A stretch of 7,016 nt of DNA from Paracoccaceae bacterium (lineage in GTDB: Bacteria; Pseudomonadota; Alphaproteobacteria; Rhodobacterales; Rhodobacteraceae): positions 1 to 7,016 of the forward strand of contig JALQYS010000042.1 of NCBI GenBank assembly GCA_023254015.1, in the 5' to 3' direction. The notes beneath the pieces were generated by a model, which was not told where the DNA came from, ran no database searches, and saw nothing but the letters and a program-made list of their open reading frames with translations. Positions 1 to 6,086 of the stretch are shown here, piece by piece. Each line of letters starts with the position of its first letter. The first letter of the stretch is position 1. Position numbers and translations under genes: made by a program.

Positions 1-1040
1 AACTGCGGCAGCAGGCGTTCGAACATCTCTTTCAGGTCGGCAAGCTTTTCCTGCTTGTCGTCCTCAAGATCCCATTTGTTGATCGCCACCACCACCGCAC
101 GACCTTCGGTCTCGGCAAAGTCGGCAATCCGCAGGTCCTGGGTTTCGAACGGGATTTCCACGTCCAGCAGCACCACCACCACCTCGGCAAAGCGGACGGC
201 GCGCAGGCCATCGGACACCGACAGCTTTTCCAGCTTTTCGGTGACGCGGGCCTTCTTGCGCATCCCGGCCGTGTCGAAAATGCGGATCGGCGTGCCCTGC
301 CAATCGGCCCGGACCGAGATCGCATCGCGGGTGATCCCGGCCTCGGGGCCGGTCAGAAGGCGGTCATAGCCAAGGATCTTGTTGATCAGCGTGGATTTTC
401 CGGCATTCGGGCGGCCGATCACCGCAATCTGCAATGGCTTTTTGGCCGTGGGGTGATGGGCGAATTCATCGGCCTCAAGCTCGGCCTCTTCCTCCGACAG
501 ATCCACATCGACGATGGGGGCGTTTTCCGCCTCACGCTCGGCAAACTCGCCTTCCAGAGGCTTCAACACGCGGTAAAGGTCGTCCATCCCCTCACCGTGT
601 TCGGCCGACAGGCGCAAGGGTTCGCCAAGGCCAAGGCTGTAGGCCTCCAGCGCGCCGGATTCCCCGGCACGGCCCTCGGCCTTGTTCACCCCCAGAATCA
701 CCCGCGCCGCCTTTTTGCGCAGGATGTCGGCAAAAACCTCGTCCGAGGGGGTCACCCCCACCCGGCCGTCGATCAGGAACAGGCAGATATCGGCCATGTC
801 GACCGCGCGTTCGGTCAGCCGCCGCATCCGGCCCTGCAGCGAATCGTCGGTCACTTCTTCAAGCCCCGCCGTGTCGATCACGGTAAAGCGCATGTCGAAA
901 AGTTTCGCATCGCCTTCGCGCAGGTCGCGCGTCACACCGGGCTGGTCATCGACCAGCGCTAGTTTGCGGCCCACCAGCCGGTTAAAAAGCGTAGATTTGC
1001 CCACATTGGGGCGGCCCACGATGGCGAGGGTAAAGCTCAT
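1..1040 (-). CDS. der: Ribosome biogenesis GTPase Der (EngA), C-terminus cut by window edge
   Basis: Der is an essential double-GTPase that binds the 50S subunit during late ribosome assembly. Reading leftward from the ATG at 1040, about 346 codons are present. GTPase domain 1 has the P-loop GRPNVGKST (residues 9-17), PGVTRD, DTAG (56-59) and NKAE (119-122). An acidic, Glu-rich linker follows at about 168-203. GTPase domain 2 has GRPNAGKST (209-217), the switch region GITRD, DTAG (256-259) and NKWD (321-324). The tandem P-loop domains separated by an acidic linker are diagnostic of Der. The frame is still open at base 1, so the C-terminal KH-like RNA-binding domain (roughly the last 100 residues of the family) is missing here. 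The start is fixed by the P-loop lying at the usual distance from the N-terminus; the ribosome binding site is weak (GGA about 10 nt upstream). The gene starts 46 bp after the BamB-like stop, and co-transcription is inferred. Confidence 0.97.
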   Translation of the reverse strand, partial: MSFTLAIVGRPNVGKSTLFNRLVGRKLALVDDQPGVTRDLREGDAKLFDMRFTVIDTAGLEEVTDDSLQGRMRRLTERAVDMADICLFLIDGRVGVTPSDEVFADILRKKAARVILGVNKAEGRAGESGALEAYSLGLGEPLRLSAEHGEGMDDLYRVLKPLEGEFAEREAENAPIVDVDLSEEEAELEADEFAHHPTAKKPLQIAVIGRPNAGKSTLINKILGYDRLLTGPEAGITRDAISVRADWQGTPIRIFDTAGMRKKARVTEKLEKLSVSDGLRAVRFAEVVVVLLDVEIPFETQDLRIADFAETEGRAVVVAINKWDLEDDKQEKLADLKEMFERLLPQ

Positions 1041-1086
1041 GATACGTCCGTTTCTCTCAAGCTGCCCGCCTTACAGGGCTTTGCCC

Positions 1087-2445
1087 TCAACGGAAAGCGT
1101 GAAGTTGTCCGTTGGTGCCGACCACAAACAGCATGCCGCCCGCCAAGGCTGCAGGCGAGGCCGCCCCGCCGGGGATTTCGCCGGTTCCGACCAGACTGCC
1201 ATCGGTGGGGTTGAACAGCCGCAAGCCGCCGTCCGACGACACGACCGCAAGACGGCCTCCGGCCAGAACCGGGCCGTAATGGGCCGTGATCGCCTTGTGA
1301 CGCTTGGGCTTTTCGGCCTTGAAATAGGGCATCTGCACAGCCCAGATCACCGCGCCGGTGCTGGCGTCCAGCCGGACAAGCTTGGCCTCGTCATTGACGA
1401 CAAAGACCGAGCCCCCCACCACCAGCGGCGGGTTTGTCGCCCCTTCGTTGGCCGTCCACAGGCGCTGGCCGGTCGTGGCATCCAGCGCCGTGGTCCGCCC
1501 GGCGGCAGAGCCGACATAGACCACCCCGCCCGACATCACCGGATCGCCAGTCAGATCGCCCAGTCCCGCCGCAAAGGCCCGGCCCAGACGCTGGCCCGCC
1601 ACGGCGGCGCCCCAGGTCCGGCTGCCGTCGGCGGTGTTCACCGCCGCAACCTCGCCGGCGGCAAAGGGCAGAACCACCATGCCATCCCCAACCGAGGGAG
1701 AGCCTGTGCCCACCATGCCGCTGGCCGCGCGGGTGCCGCCGACATTCCAGCGCACCTTGCCATTGGCCGCATCCACCGCCAGCGCCGCACCATCGCGCGC
1801 CACGGCGTAAACCGTGTTGCCCTCGACCGTCGGCGCGCCGATCAGCGGCGCATCAAAGCGCTGGCGCCACTGCACCGCGCCCGTCGCAGCCTCCAGCGCG
1901 ACCAATTCGCCATAGGCCGTGGTCACGAAAATCTGGCCACCGCCCGCCGCCAGACCACCGCCCGACACTTCCGAGGCGTTGCGGTCAAACTCGGCCCGCA
2001 GGTCGGCCTGCCACAACAGGCCACCGCCCGTCGAAAAGGCCGAAACCAGCGCATGGGCGTCCATCGCCACCACGCGACCCGAGGCGACCACCGGGGCAGC
2101 CGTCAGGCGGTTGCGTTTGGAATTGCCCGCGCCGATCGAGGCACTCCACACCCGCGCCGGATCGGCCGACAACGCGCCATGCGGCCCCGCATGCCGGGCC
2201 GAGCCGCCGCGATGCGTCCAGTCGGCATTGGCCACCGCTCCGGGCAGCGCGATCGGGCGCGATTCATTTTGCGGCAAAAGGGATTCGGCCTGCGGATCGG
2301 GATTTGCCTCGGTCGGGACAGAGGCCTCCAGCGGGGTGCGCAGATCAAACCGCTCCCCCTCCAGAATGACCTCGCGCTCACAGCCTGCCAGCAGGGCAAC
2401 CAGCGCCACACCGCCAAAGACCGGCCGCAACAGACCCTTCACCAT
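1087..2445 (-). CDS. BamB-like PQQ-repeat beta-propeller lipoprotein
   Basis: This is a probable outer-membrane beta-barrel assembly lipoprotein of the BamB (YfgL) type, which scaffolds BamA from the periplasmic face. From the chosen ATG at 2445 it has 452 residues. The N-terminus is a typical lipoprotein signal: Lys3 and Arg7, a hydrophobic core, then the lipobox L-A-G-C with the acylated Cys at residue 22. Several blade repeats of the form D/A-x-x-T/N-G-x-x-x-W recur along the rest, for example AATGAVQW, AANGKVRW, ATTGQRLW and ASTGAVIW, as in PQQ-like propellers. An in-frame ATG at 2475 would add ten residues. The start at 2445 is preferred because GGAG lies 6 nt upstream and the extra residues would put acidic residues ahead of the signal peptide. 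The gene lies 36 nt after the YfgM-like stop and 46 bp before der, the usual alphaproteobacterial order. A PQQ-dependent dehydrogenase is unlikely, since the protein is short and lacks the catalytic region. No symbol is given because alphaproteobacterial orthology to bamB is inferred from fold and synteny. Confidence 0.88.
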   Translation of the reverse strand: MVKGLLRPVFGGVALVALLAGCEREVILEGERFDLRTPLEASVPTEANPDPQAESLLPQNESRPIALPGAVANADWTHRGGSARHAGPHGALSADPARVWSASIGAGNSKRNRLTAAPVVASGRVVAMDAHALVSAFSTGGGLLWQADLRAEFDRNASEVSGGGLAAGGGQIFVTTAYGELVALEAATGAVQWRQRFDAPLIGAPTVEGNTVYAVARDGAALAVDAANGKVRWNVGGTRAASGMVGTGSPSVGDGMVVLPFAAGEVAAVNTADGSRTWGAAVAGQRLGRAFAAGLGDLTGDPVMSGGVVYVGSAAGRTTALDATTGQRLWTANEGATNPPLVVGGSVFVVNDEAKLVRLDASTGAVIWAVQMPYFKAEKPKRHKAITAHYGPVLAGGRLAVVSSDGGLRLFNPTDGSLVGTGEIPGGAASPAALAGGMLFVVGTNGQLHAFR

Positions 2446-2451
2446 GTCCCA

Positions 2452-2455
2452 CTCC
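2452..2455 (-). promoter_or_regulatory. Ribosome binding site favouring the internal start of the BamB-like gene
   Basis: The minus strand reads GGAG six nucleotides before the ATG at 2445. It supports the shorter form, whose N-terminus is a clean lipoprotein signal, over the ATG at 2475. The longer form is not excluded: GGGG lies about nine nucleotides before that ATG. Confidence 0.55.
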
Positions 2456-2481
2456 GCCCGCTGTGCCGCCGCCATCCGCTT

Positions 2482-3144
2482 TTACCCCTGCCCTGCCGCA
2501 GCGCCCGGCGGCGTGCCGCCAAGGGCCGTGATGACCTGACCGGCCCGGGCGCGCAGGCCTTGCGGCGCCTCCTGATCCTGCATCAGCGCCGACAGGGCTG
2601 CAATTGCTTCATCCGTCTTGCCTTCTTCGACCAGAAGATAGGCCAGCTGTTCGGCCGCCAGCGTCCGGAAGGCCCGGCCGGGCGCCGAAATCGCCTCAAG
2701 CATGGTGCGCCGGTCGGCCAAGGGCATCTCGGCCCCCGCCACCAGAACGCGCCGCAGCCGGGCGACATCGGCATAGGCCTCGGGCGTGGCCGGATCGGCG
2801 ATCACCGCATCCAGCGCCGCAAGTGCCGCCGCCTTGTCCGCCGCCGGGTCCGAAGCCAGCATCAGCCCGCGCAGCGCCAGCTGGGCACCATCGGCGGGCA
2901 CATCGGCCATGGCGGCCCGGCGCTCTTCGGCGCCGCCCATATCCAGCGCCTCAAGCAGCGCATCGCCAAAGCCCTGCGCCCGCGCCGTGGCCTGGGCCTT
3001 TTGCCATTCGTTCCAGCCCGCACCGCCGACGATGGCCAGCACGATCAGAACCCCGATCCAGCCATATTTGCGAAAGGCCGCAAACAGCCGGTCGCGGCGG
3101 ACCTCTTCGGTCACCTCATCGATGAAACTGTCGGGATTACTCAC
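2482..3144 (-). CDS. YfgM-like single-pass membrane protein with TPR-like periplasmic domain
   Basis: This 220-residue protein resembles the TPR_21/YfgM family, inner-membrane proteins with a periplasmic TPR domain that in E. coli associate with the SecYEG-PpiD translocon and chaperone traffic. Visible features are a charged cytoplasmic N-terminus (residues 1-26, with SFIDEVTEEVRRDRLF typical of the family), one transmembrane helix at about 28-46, and an Ala/Leu-rich helical domain of repeated pairs to about residue 205. The tail is Gly/Ala/Pro-rich. The start codon is GTG at 3144, supported by AAGGAG nine nucleotides upstream (3154-3159) and by the family-like SNPDSFIDEV beginning immediately after it. 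The stop TAA at 2482-2484 is followed closely by the BamB-like gene, so the pair and der probably form one operon. Function is inferred from family resemblance and gene order; low sequence conservation in this family makes the exact role uncertain. Confidence 0.85.
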   Translation of the reverse strand: MSNPDSFIDEVTEEVRRDRLFAAFRKYGWIGVLIVLAIVGGAGWNEWQKAQATARAQGFGDALLEALDMGGAEERRAAMADVPADGAQLALRGLMLASDPAADKAAALAALDAVIADPATPEAYADVARLRRVLVAGAEMPLADRRTMLEAISAPGRAFRTLAAEQLAYLLVEEGKTDEAIAALSALMQDQEAPQGLRARAGQVITALGGTPPGAAAGQG

Positions 3145-3153
3145 CTCTGGCCT

Positions 3154-3159
3154 CTCCTT
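3154..3159 (-). promoter_or_regulatory. Ribosome binding site supporting the GTG start of the YfgM-like gene
   Basis: On the minus strand this reads AAGGAG, a near-perfect Shine-Dalgarno core, nine nucleotides before the GTG at 3144. No in-frame ATG lies between it and the conserved N-terminal residues, so it decides the start. Confidence 0.7.
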
Positions 3160-3199
3160 GCCTGTGGTCCGTGCGCGGCCTTGGCCCCGGTCTTGTTGC

Positions 3200-3214
3200 C
3201 CCTGTCTTACAGGG
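3200..3214. repeat. Perfect 6-bp hairpin in the leader of the YfgM-like gene
   Basis: CCCTGT, loop CTT, ACAGGG forms a perfect inverted repeat (arms 3200-3205 and 3209-3214). It lies about 55 bp upstream of the GTG start of the YfgM-like gene, probably within its untranslated leader or promoter. No U-tract follows on either strand, so it is not a standard terminator. It could be an operator or leader stem, or chance. Confidence 0.4.
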
Positions 3215-3274
3215 CTTGCGTCCGCCCGCCAAGCCCTTGGCCGGGGCCTTCCGCATCAATCCGCCCGCTCATGC

Positions 3275-3318
3275 CGGGATTGCGCCCATCTTCAACCACA
3301 ATCCCGCAGTATCGCGGG
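3275..3318. repeat. Two overlapping inverted repeats upstream of the RTX-like gene
   Basis: CGGGATTG (3275-3282) is matched perfectly by CAATCCCG (3299-3306) across a 16-nt spacer. The right arm is shared with a second stem, CCCGC (3303-3307) with GCGGG (3314-3318) around a 6-nt loop. The two pairings compete for the same CCCG. The element ends 36 bp before the RTX-like start codon, so it could be an operator or a folded 5' leader. A chance origin in GC-rich DNA is possible. Confidence 0.4.
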
Positions 3319-3354
3319 CATTGTGAACCTTGTCGCCATTACCGGGGGTCCAGG

Positions 3355-4992
3355 ATGGACGTCGCAACGATTACAAATTTCCTTCTGTTTCTCGGGGCCT
3401 TCGGGGCAAGCCTCGCGCTGAACGACGACAGCTCTGCCTCCTCCTCTTCTCGTGATGATCAGGATTCGCTCTATGACAGCGCCGATTACAGCCGCACCGA
3501 CCGTCTGGGCGACGAGGCGGATGATGTCACGGCCGATACCGACAACCTTGCCTGGTTTCTGGAGGGCGGCGATGACCGGCTTTCGGGATCGTCCGGGGCC
3601 GATTTCGCCGATCTTGGCGCGGGCAATGACGCGGCCGACATGGGGGCGGGCAATGACATCGTGCGCGCGGGCACCGGGGCTGACAGCCTTGCCGGCGGCA
3701 CTGGCGCCGACATCCTTCTGGGCGGCGAGGATGTCGACCGGATCGACGGCGGGCTGGACAATGACAGCCTCGGCGGCGAGGCGGGAGATGACCTGCTGAC
3801 TGGCGGCAGTGGAAGTGACATCCTGTCTGGCGGCGATGGCAATGACGTGATTTCGGGCTTTGGCAGTCTGGGCGGGGCGACGGGATCGATGACGGGGGCC
3901 GATGGCATCGACCAGCTGTTTGGCGGCAACGGTGACGACAGCCTGCTGATGGGCCGGGGCGATCTGGCCACCGGCGGCGCGGGGGCCGACAGCTTTGAGA
4001 TGGATGCCCGCTGGCGCGACGGCACGGGCAGCTTCTCGATCCGGGATTTCGACCGCGACGAAGACAGCCTTGTGCTGCATTACATCCCCTCGGTCGATCC
4101 GGACACTTCGGAAATCCTGTCGCCCGAGATCGAGGTCCGGCTTTCGGCCGATGGTCTGTCCAGCCTTGTCGTCGTCGACGGCGCGGTGCTGGGCGTGGTC
4201 GAGGGCGTCACCGACCTGACCGCAGACGACATCACCTTGCAACCCGACACCGAAACCGACGCCGATTATCGCCCCGAAGCCTTTGACACCGCCCTGCCCG
4301 GCAGCGCGGACGACGACGACGCGACCGGCGGCGCGGGCGAGGATTATGGCCGCTTCGGTCTTGGCGACGACGCGGCGACCGGCGGCGAGGGCCATGATTC
4401 GCTCCTCGGCGAAAGCGGGGAGGACAGCCTTTCAGGCGAGGCGGGCAACGACACGCTGGAGGGCGGCCTTGGCGATGACGGGGTTTCGGGCGGGGCCGGC
4501 AATGACATGCTTCAGGGCGGCGCGGGCGAGGATGTACTCACCGGCGATGACGGGGCCGACCGGATCTGGGGTGGCGGCGGCAATGACATCCTGTCGGGCG
4601 GCGACGCTGACCGGGCGGGCGGTCGCGACAGCGCCATCGACGGGGCCGATACGCTGTCGGGCGGCGATGGCGATGACCAGCTGCTGATCGGGCGCGGCGA
4701 TACCGGCATCGGCGGCAGCGGCGAGGATGTTTTCTGGCTGGACGCCGCCTCCAACGCCACGGCGACGGCCATCGCAACCCTGCAGGACTATCTGCCCGAG
4801 ACCGACCGGATCGAGCTGCACTACGACCCGGCCTTTGATGCGGCGGGCGTCGAGATTCCTCCGACGGTCAGCGTCCTGATGGGGCCGGGCAGCGCCTATG
4901 CCGTGATCACCTTCAACGGCGAGCCTCTGGCCCATGTCACCGGCGCAACCACGCTGTCCCTTGCCGATCTGGTGCTGGTCAGAAACGGCTGA
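3355..4992 (+). CDS. RTX-like calcium-binding repeat protein with duplicated module
   Basis: This 545-residue, strongly acidic protein is built of GGxGxDxUx nonapeptides, which fold as calcium-binding beta-rolls in the RTX family, usually outside the cell after type I secretion. The N-terminus has a hydrophobic segment (residues 9-22) and then an Asp/Ser-rich stretch. Module A has eleven back-to-back nonapeptides (71-169), a spacer, one more nonapeptide (192-200), GRGD and a beta-rich cap (about 204-296). Module B repeats this plan: nonapeptides at 318-416, one at 438-446, GRGD, and a cap at about 450-542. The caps share D-F/Y-x4-D-x-I/L-x-LHY and a final D-L/I-x-L strand. No protease HExxH, lipase, epimerase or toxin domain is present. 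The ATG at 3355 is chosen because it is the first Met before the hydrophobic segment and has a G-rich sequence (GGGGG) about 8 nt upstream. The gene stands alone on this strand, and no type I transporter gene is in the window. Substrate and role are unknown; a surface or matrix protein is a guess. Confidence 0.9.
   Translation: MDVATITNFLLFLGAFGASLALNDDSSASSSSRDDQDSLYDSADYSRTDRLGDEADDVTADTDNLAWFLEGGDDRLSGSSGADFADLGAGNDAADMGAGNDIVRAGTGADSLAGGTGADILLGGEDVDRIDGGLDNDSLGGEAGDDLLTGGSGSDILSGGDGNDVISGFGSLGGATGSMTGADGIDQLFGGNGDDSLLMGRGDLATGGAGADSFEMDARWRDGTGSFSIRDFDRDEDSLVLHYIPSVDPDTSEILSPEIEVRLSADGLSSLVVVDGAVLGVVEGVTDLTADDITLQPDTETDADYRPEAFDTALPGSADDDDATGGAGEDYGRFGLGDDAATGGEGHDSLLGESGEDSLSGEAGNDTLEGGLGDDGVSGGAGNDMLQGGAGEDVLTGDDGADRIWGGGGNDILSGGDADRAGGRDSAIDGADTLSGGDGDDQLLIGRGDTGIGGSGEDVFWLDAASNATATAIATLQDYLPETDRIELHYDPAFDAAGVEIPPTVSVLMGPGSAYAVITFNGEPLAHVTGATTLSLADLVLVRNG
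3565..4242 (+). repeat. RTX module A (first copy of the internal duplication)
   Basis: Codes for residues 71-296 of the RTX-like protein: eleven contiguous nonapeptides, a 22-residue Gly-rich spacer, one further nonapeptide, then the cap domain. It aligns with module B at an offset of 247 residues in the nonapeptides and 246 in the cap, the difference being one residue in the spacer. Confidence 0.8.
4306..4983 (+). repeat. RTX module B (second copy of the internal duplication)
   Basis: Codes for residues 318-543: eleven contiguous nonapeptides, a 21-residue spacer, one nonapeptide, then the C-terminal cap. Domain order and lengths match module A, but the residues have diverged, most in the first nonapeptides and in the middle of the cap. 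The duplication is therefore not recent. Confidence 0.8.
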
Positions 4993-5002
4993 CGGGGGGG
5001 CC

Positions 5003-5437
5003 TCACATCCGGCCCAGCCAGTCCTGCAGGCGGGCAAGGTTCACCCCCATGTCGCCCCGGCCATAGCGCAGCCGCGACCACAGGCGCAGGCCGCCGGGGG
5101 CGACTTCGGCCGTCACATAGTCGGGAAAGCCCCAGAGGGCCGAGCGCGCGACCCAGGTCATCCGCCCCTCCTCTGCGCTGCCCGCCAGAAGGCGGGTGCG
5201 CGGGGCTGCGGCGGCCACGCGGGCCAGCCGGGCAAGCGCCTCGGCAGGGTCGGCGGCGGGCAGAAAGGCGATGGCCCCGCCCGTCATCCCGTGCAGGACT
5301 GGCCCTGCCTCTTCGCCCGGAACGAGGGCCAGCGCCACATGCCAGCGCGCCACGTCATCCGGGGCCAGCCGCACCCAGAGGGCAAAGCCGACGACCCCGG
5401 CCAGAAGCAGCACCAAAAGGGTCATCGTCCGGCGCAT
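5003..5437 (-). CDS. DUF1499 family protein, membrane-anchored
   Basis: This 144-residue protein has an Arg-led hydrophobic N-terminus (residues 5-23), best read as a single transmembrane anchor or uncleaved signal, and a small exported domain. The C-terminal half carries the features I associate with DUF1499: GFPDY (103-107) followed by SRLRYGRGDMGVN (121-133) and a terminal Leu/Trp helix. The family has no established biochemical function that I can name with confidence. The start at 5437 has AGGG about seven nucleotides upstream; a second in-frame ATG at 5425 would remove the Arg residues that orient the anchor, so it is less likely. Its stop is 10 bp from the stop of the convergent RTX-like gene. 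The 181-bp gap from holC, with a possible promoter, suggests it may be transcribed separately from pepA-holC. Confidence 0.82.
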   Translation of the reverse strand: MRRTMTLLVLLLAGVVGFALWVRLAPDDVARWHVALALVPGEEAGPVLHGMTGGAIAFLPAADPAEALARLARVAAAAPRTRLLAGSAEEGRMTWVARSALWGFPDYVTAEVAPGGLRLWSRLRYGRGDMGVNLARLQDWLGRM

Positions 5438-5533
5438 CGCTGCCCTTGCACCCGGGCGCTGTGGCTGTTGCGGGGAAAGGAACGATCCATCTGGCGTCCG
5501 GCGGGGTGAAGGGTCATGGCGGATTTGTCATCT

Positions 5534-5552
5534 CGCGCCGCGAAGCGACGCG
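5534..5552 (-). repeat. GC-rich 8-bp hairpin after holC
   Basis: Read on the minus strand, CGCGTCGC, loop TTC, GCGGCGCG forms an eight-pair stem in RNA with one U-G wobble. The plus-strand transcript would have a C/A mismatch instead, so the fold favours the holC direction. No U-run follows, so intrinsic termination is doubtful. It may end pepA-holC transcripts or sit at the 5' end of the DUF1499 message. Confidence 0.35.
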
Positions 5553-5555
5553 CGG

Positions 5556-5587
5556 ATAACAGGTGGAGCTGCGGGCGCAGGTGTCAA
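5556..5587 (-). promoter_or_regulatory. Possible sigma-70 type promoter for the DUF1499 gene
   Basis: The minus strand has a perfect -35 TTGACA (5582-5587) and a four-of-six -10, TGTTAT (5556-5561). The spacer is 20 bp, longer than the usual 16-18, which weakens the call. It points at the DUF1499 gene, whose start lies about 120 bp further on. Confidence 0.3.
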
Positions 5588-5618
5588 GGGCCGCGCGGGG
5601 GTGACGGCGGGGGCCGCG

Positions 5619-6086
5619 TTACACTTGGCCCGCCTTCTTTTCCGCCTTCATCGCCCAGCGGCCGCTCTCTTCGGACCAGTATTGCGCCGCCATCCCCGCC
5701 GCCGTCAGCCGCGACCACAGGCCACGGGCGGCCTGAACGGCAGACTCGTCGGCCCCGTCAAAAAGCACCCAAAGCCGCTCCAGCGCCTCTTCGCCGGGCA
5801 AGGGGGCGGCCCCGTCCAGCAAGATCACGCCTTGCGCGGCATTCACCGCCGGCCCCTGCCCGATCAGCACCGGCTGGTCGGCATCAAAGGCCCCACCCTC
5901 GATGCCATGGGGCAGAAAGCTGTCCTCCGGCTCCAGCCACAGCCGCGCATCCAGCCGTTCGCGCCGGGCCGGATCGGGGCTGCGCAGCATCACCCGCCAG
6001 CCCGCCGCAAGGGCACGCGGCAGGATCAGCGCCAGAACTTCTTCGGGGCCCGAGCGCGTCAGGTGGTAGAACATGGCAGTGCCCAT
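5619..6086 (-). CDS. holC: DNA polymerase III chi subunit
   Basis: HolC is the chi subunit of the replicative polymerase clamp-loader complex; in E. coli it bridges the complex to single-stranded DNA-binding protein. The 155-residue protein starts MGTAMFYHLTRS and shows the family pattern: SFLPHG (56-61), a PVLI strand (72-75), ERLWVLFDG (103-111), and the C-terminal W/YW-rich segment around residues 124-145. Length fits alphaproteobacterial HolC. The start at 6086 is the first ATG after an in-frame stop ten codons upstream. An internal ATG at 6074 (MFYHLT) is the alternative; neither has a clear Shine-Dalgarno sequence. The ATG at 6086 overlaps the stop of a 19-codon upstream mini-ORF in a TGATG arrangement, which suggests coupled translation. 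Its position directly after pepA is a widespread arrangement and supports the call. Confidence 0.93.
   Translation of the reverse strand: MGTAMFYHLTRSGPEEVLALILPRALAAGWRVMLRSPDPARRERLDARLWLEPEDSFLPHGIEGGAFDADQPVLIGQGPAVNAAQGVILLDGAAPLPGEEALERLWVLFDGADESAVQAARGLWSRLTAAGMAAQYWSEESGRWAMKAEKKAGQV

Larger units (their letters stand above)
3145..3354. other. Divergent intergenic region between YfgM-like and RTX-like genes
   Basis: These 210 bp must hold the promoters of both divergent genes, the minus-strand envelope/der operon and the plus-strand RTX-like gene. I could not find a convincing -35/-10 pair in either direction. What is visible is a tight hairpin at 3200-3214 and two overlapping inverted repeats at 3275-3318, listed separately. 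No credible small gene is seen. Confidence 0.6.
5438..5618. other. Intergenic region between holC and the DUF1499 gene
   Basis: These 181 bp carry no convincing gene. On the minus strand they hold a possible promoter (5556-5587) and a GC-rich hairpin (5534-5552), listed separately. A plus-strand open frame from 5516 runs on through antisense holC and looks spurious. Confidence 0.55.

Noticed and set aside
1041..1086. Terminator between the BamB-like gene and der
   Set aside because: Only a five-pair stem (AGGGC, AAA, GCCCT on the minus strand) overlapping the stop codon is present, with no U-run. It is too weak to call.
1087..2475. PQQ-dependent alcohol or glucose dehydrogenase
   Set aside because: PQQ-like blade repeats are present, but the protein is too short, is a lipoprotein, and sits between the YfgM-like gene and der, which fits a BamB-type scaffold.
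3292..4395. A 367-codon minus-strand open frame opposite the RTX-like gene
   Set aside because: It mirrors the repetitive RTX codons (Ala/Val/Ile-rich periodic sequence), has no recognisable domain, and the sense strand clearly encodes the RTX nonapeptides.
3565..4740. Tandem DNA repeats about 27 bp apart that could suggest a CRISPR array or satellite
   Set aside because: The repeats are imperfect, in phase with codons, and correspond to nine-residue RTX motifs. There are no unique spacers between identical direct repeats.
682..4992. A continuous open frame of 1,436 codons ending at the RTX-like stop
   Set aside because: The upstream 890 codons run antisense to der, the BamB-like and the YfgM-like genes and have Arg/Pro/His-rich, non-protein-like composition. 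The RTX-like protein is taken to start at 3355, just before its hydrophobic N-terminus. GC-rich DNA commonly leaves such frames open.
3355..4992. Serralysin-type protease, lipase or mannuronan epimerase as the identity of the RTX-like protein
   Set aside because: No HExxH zinc motif, GxSxG lipase motif or parallel beta-helix enzyme domain is visible. The sequence is only N-terminal segment, repeats and caps.
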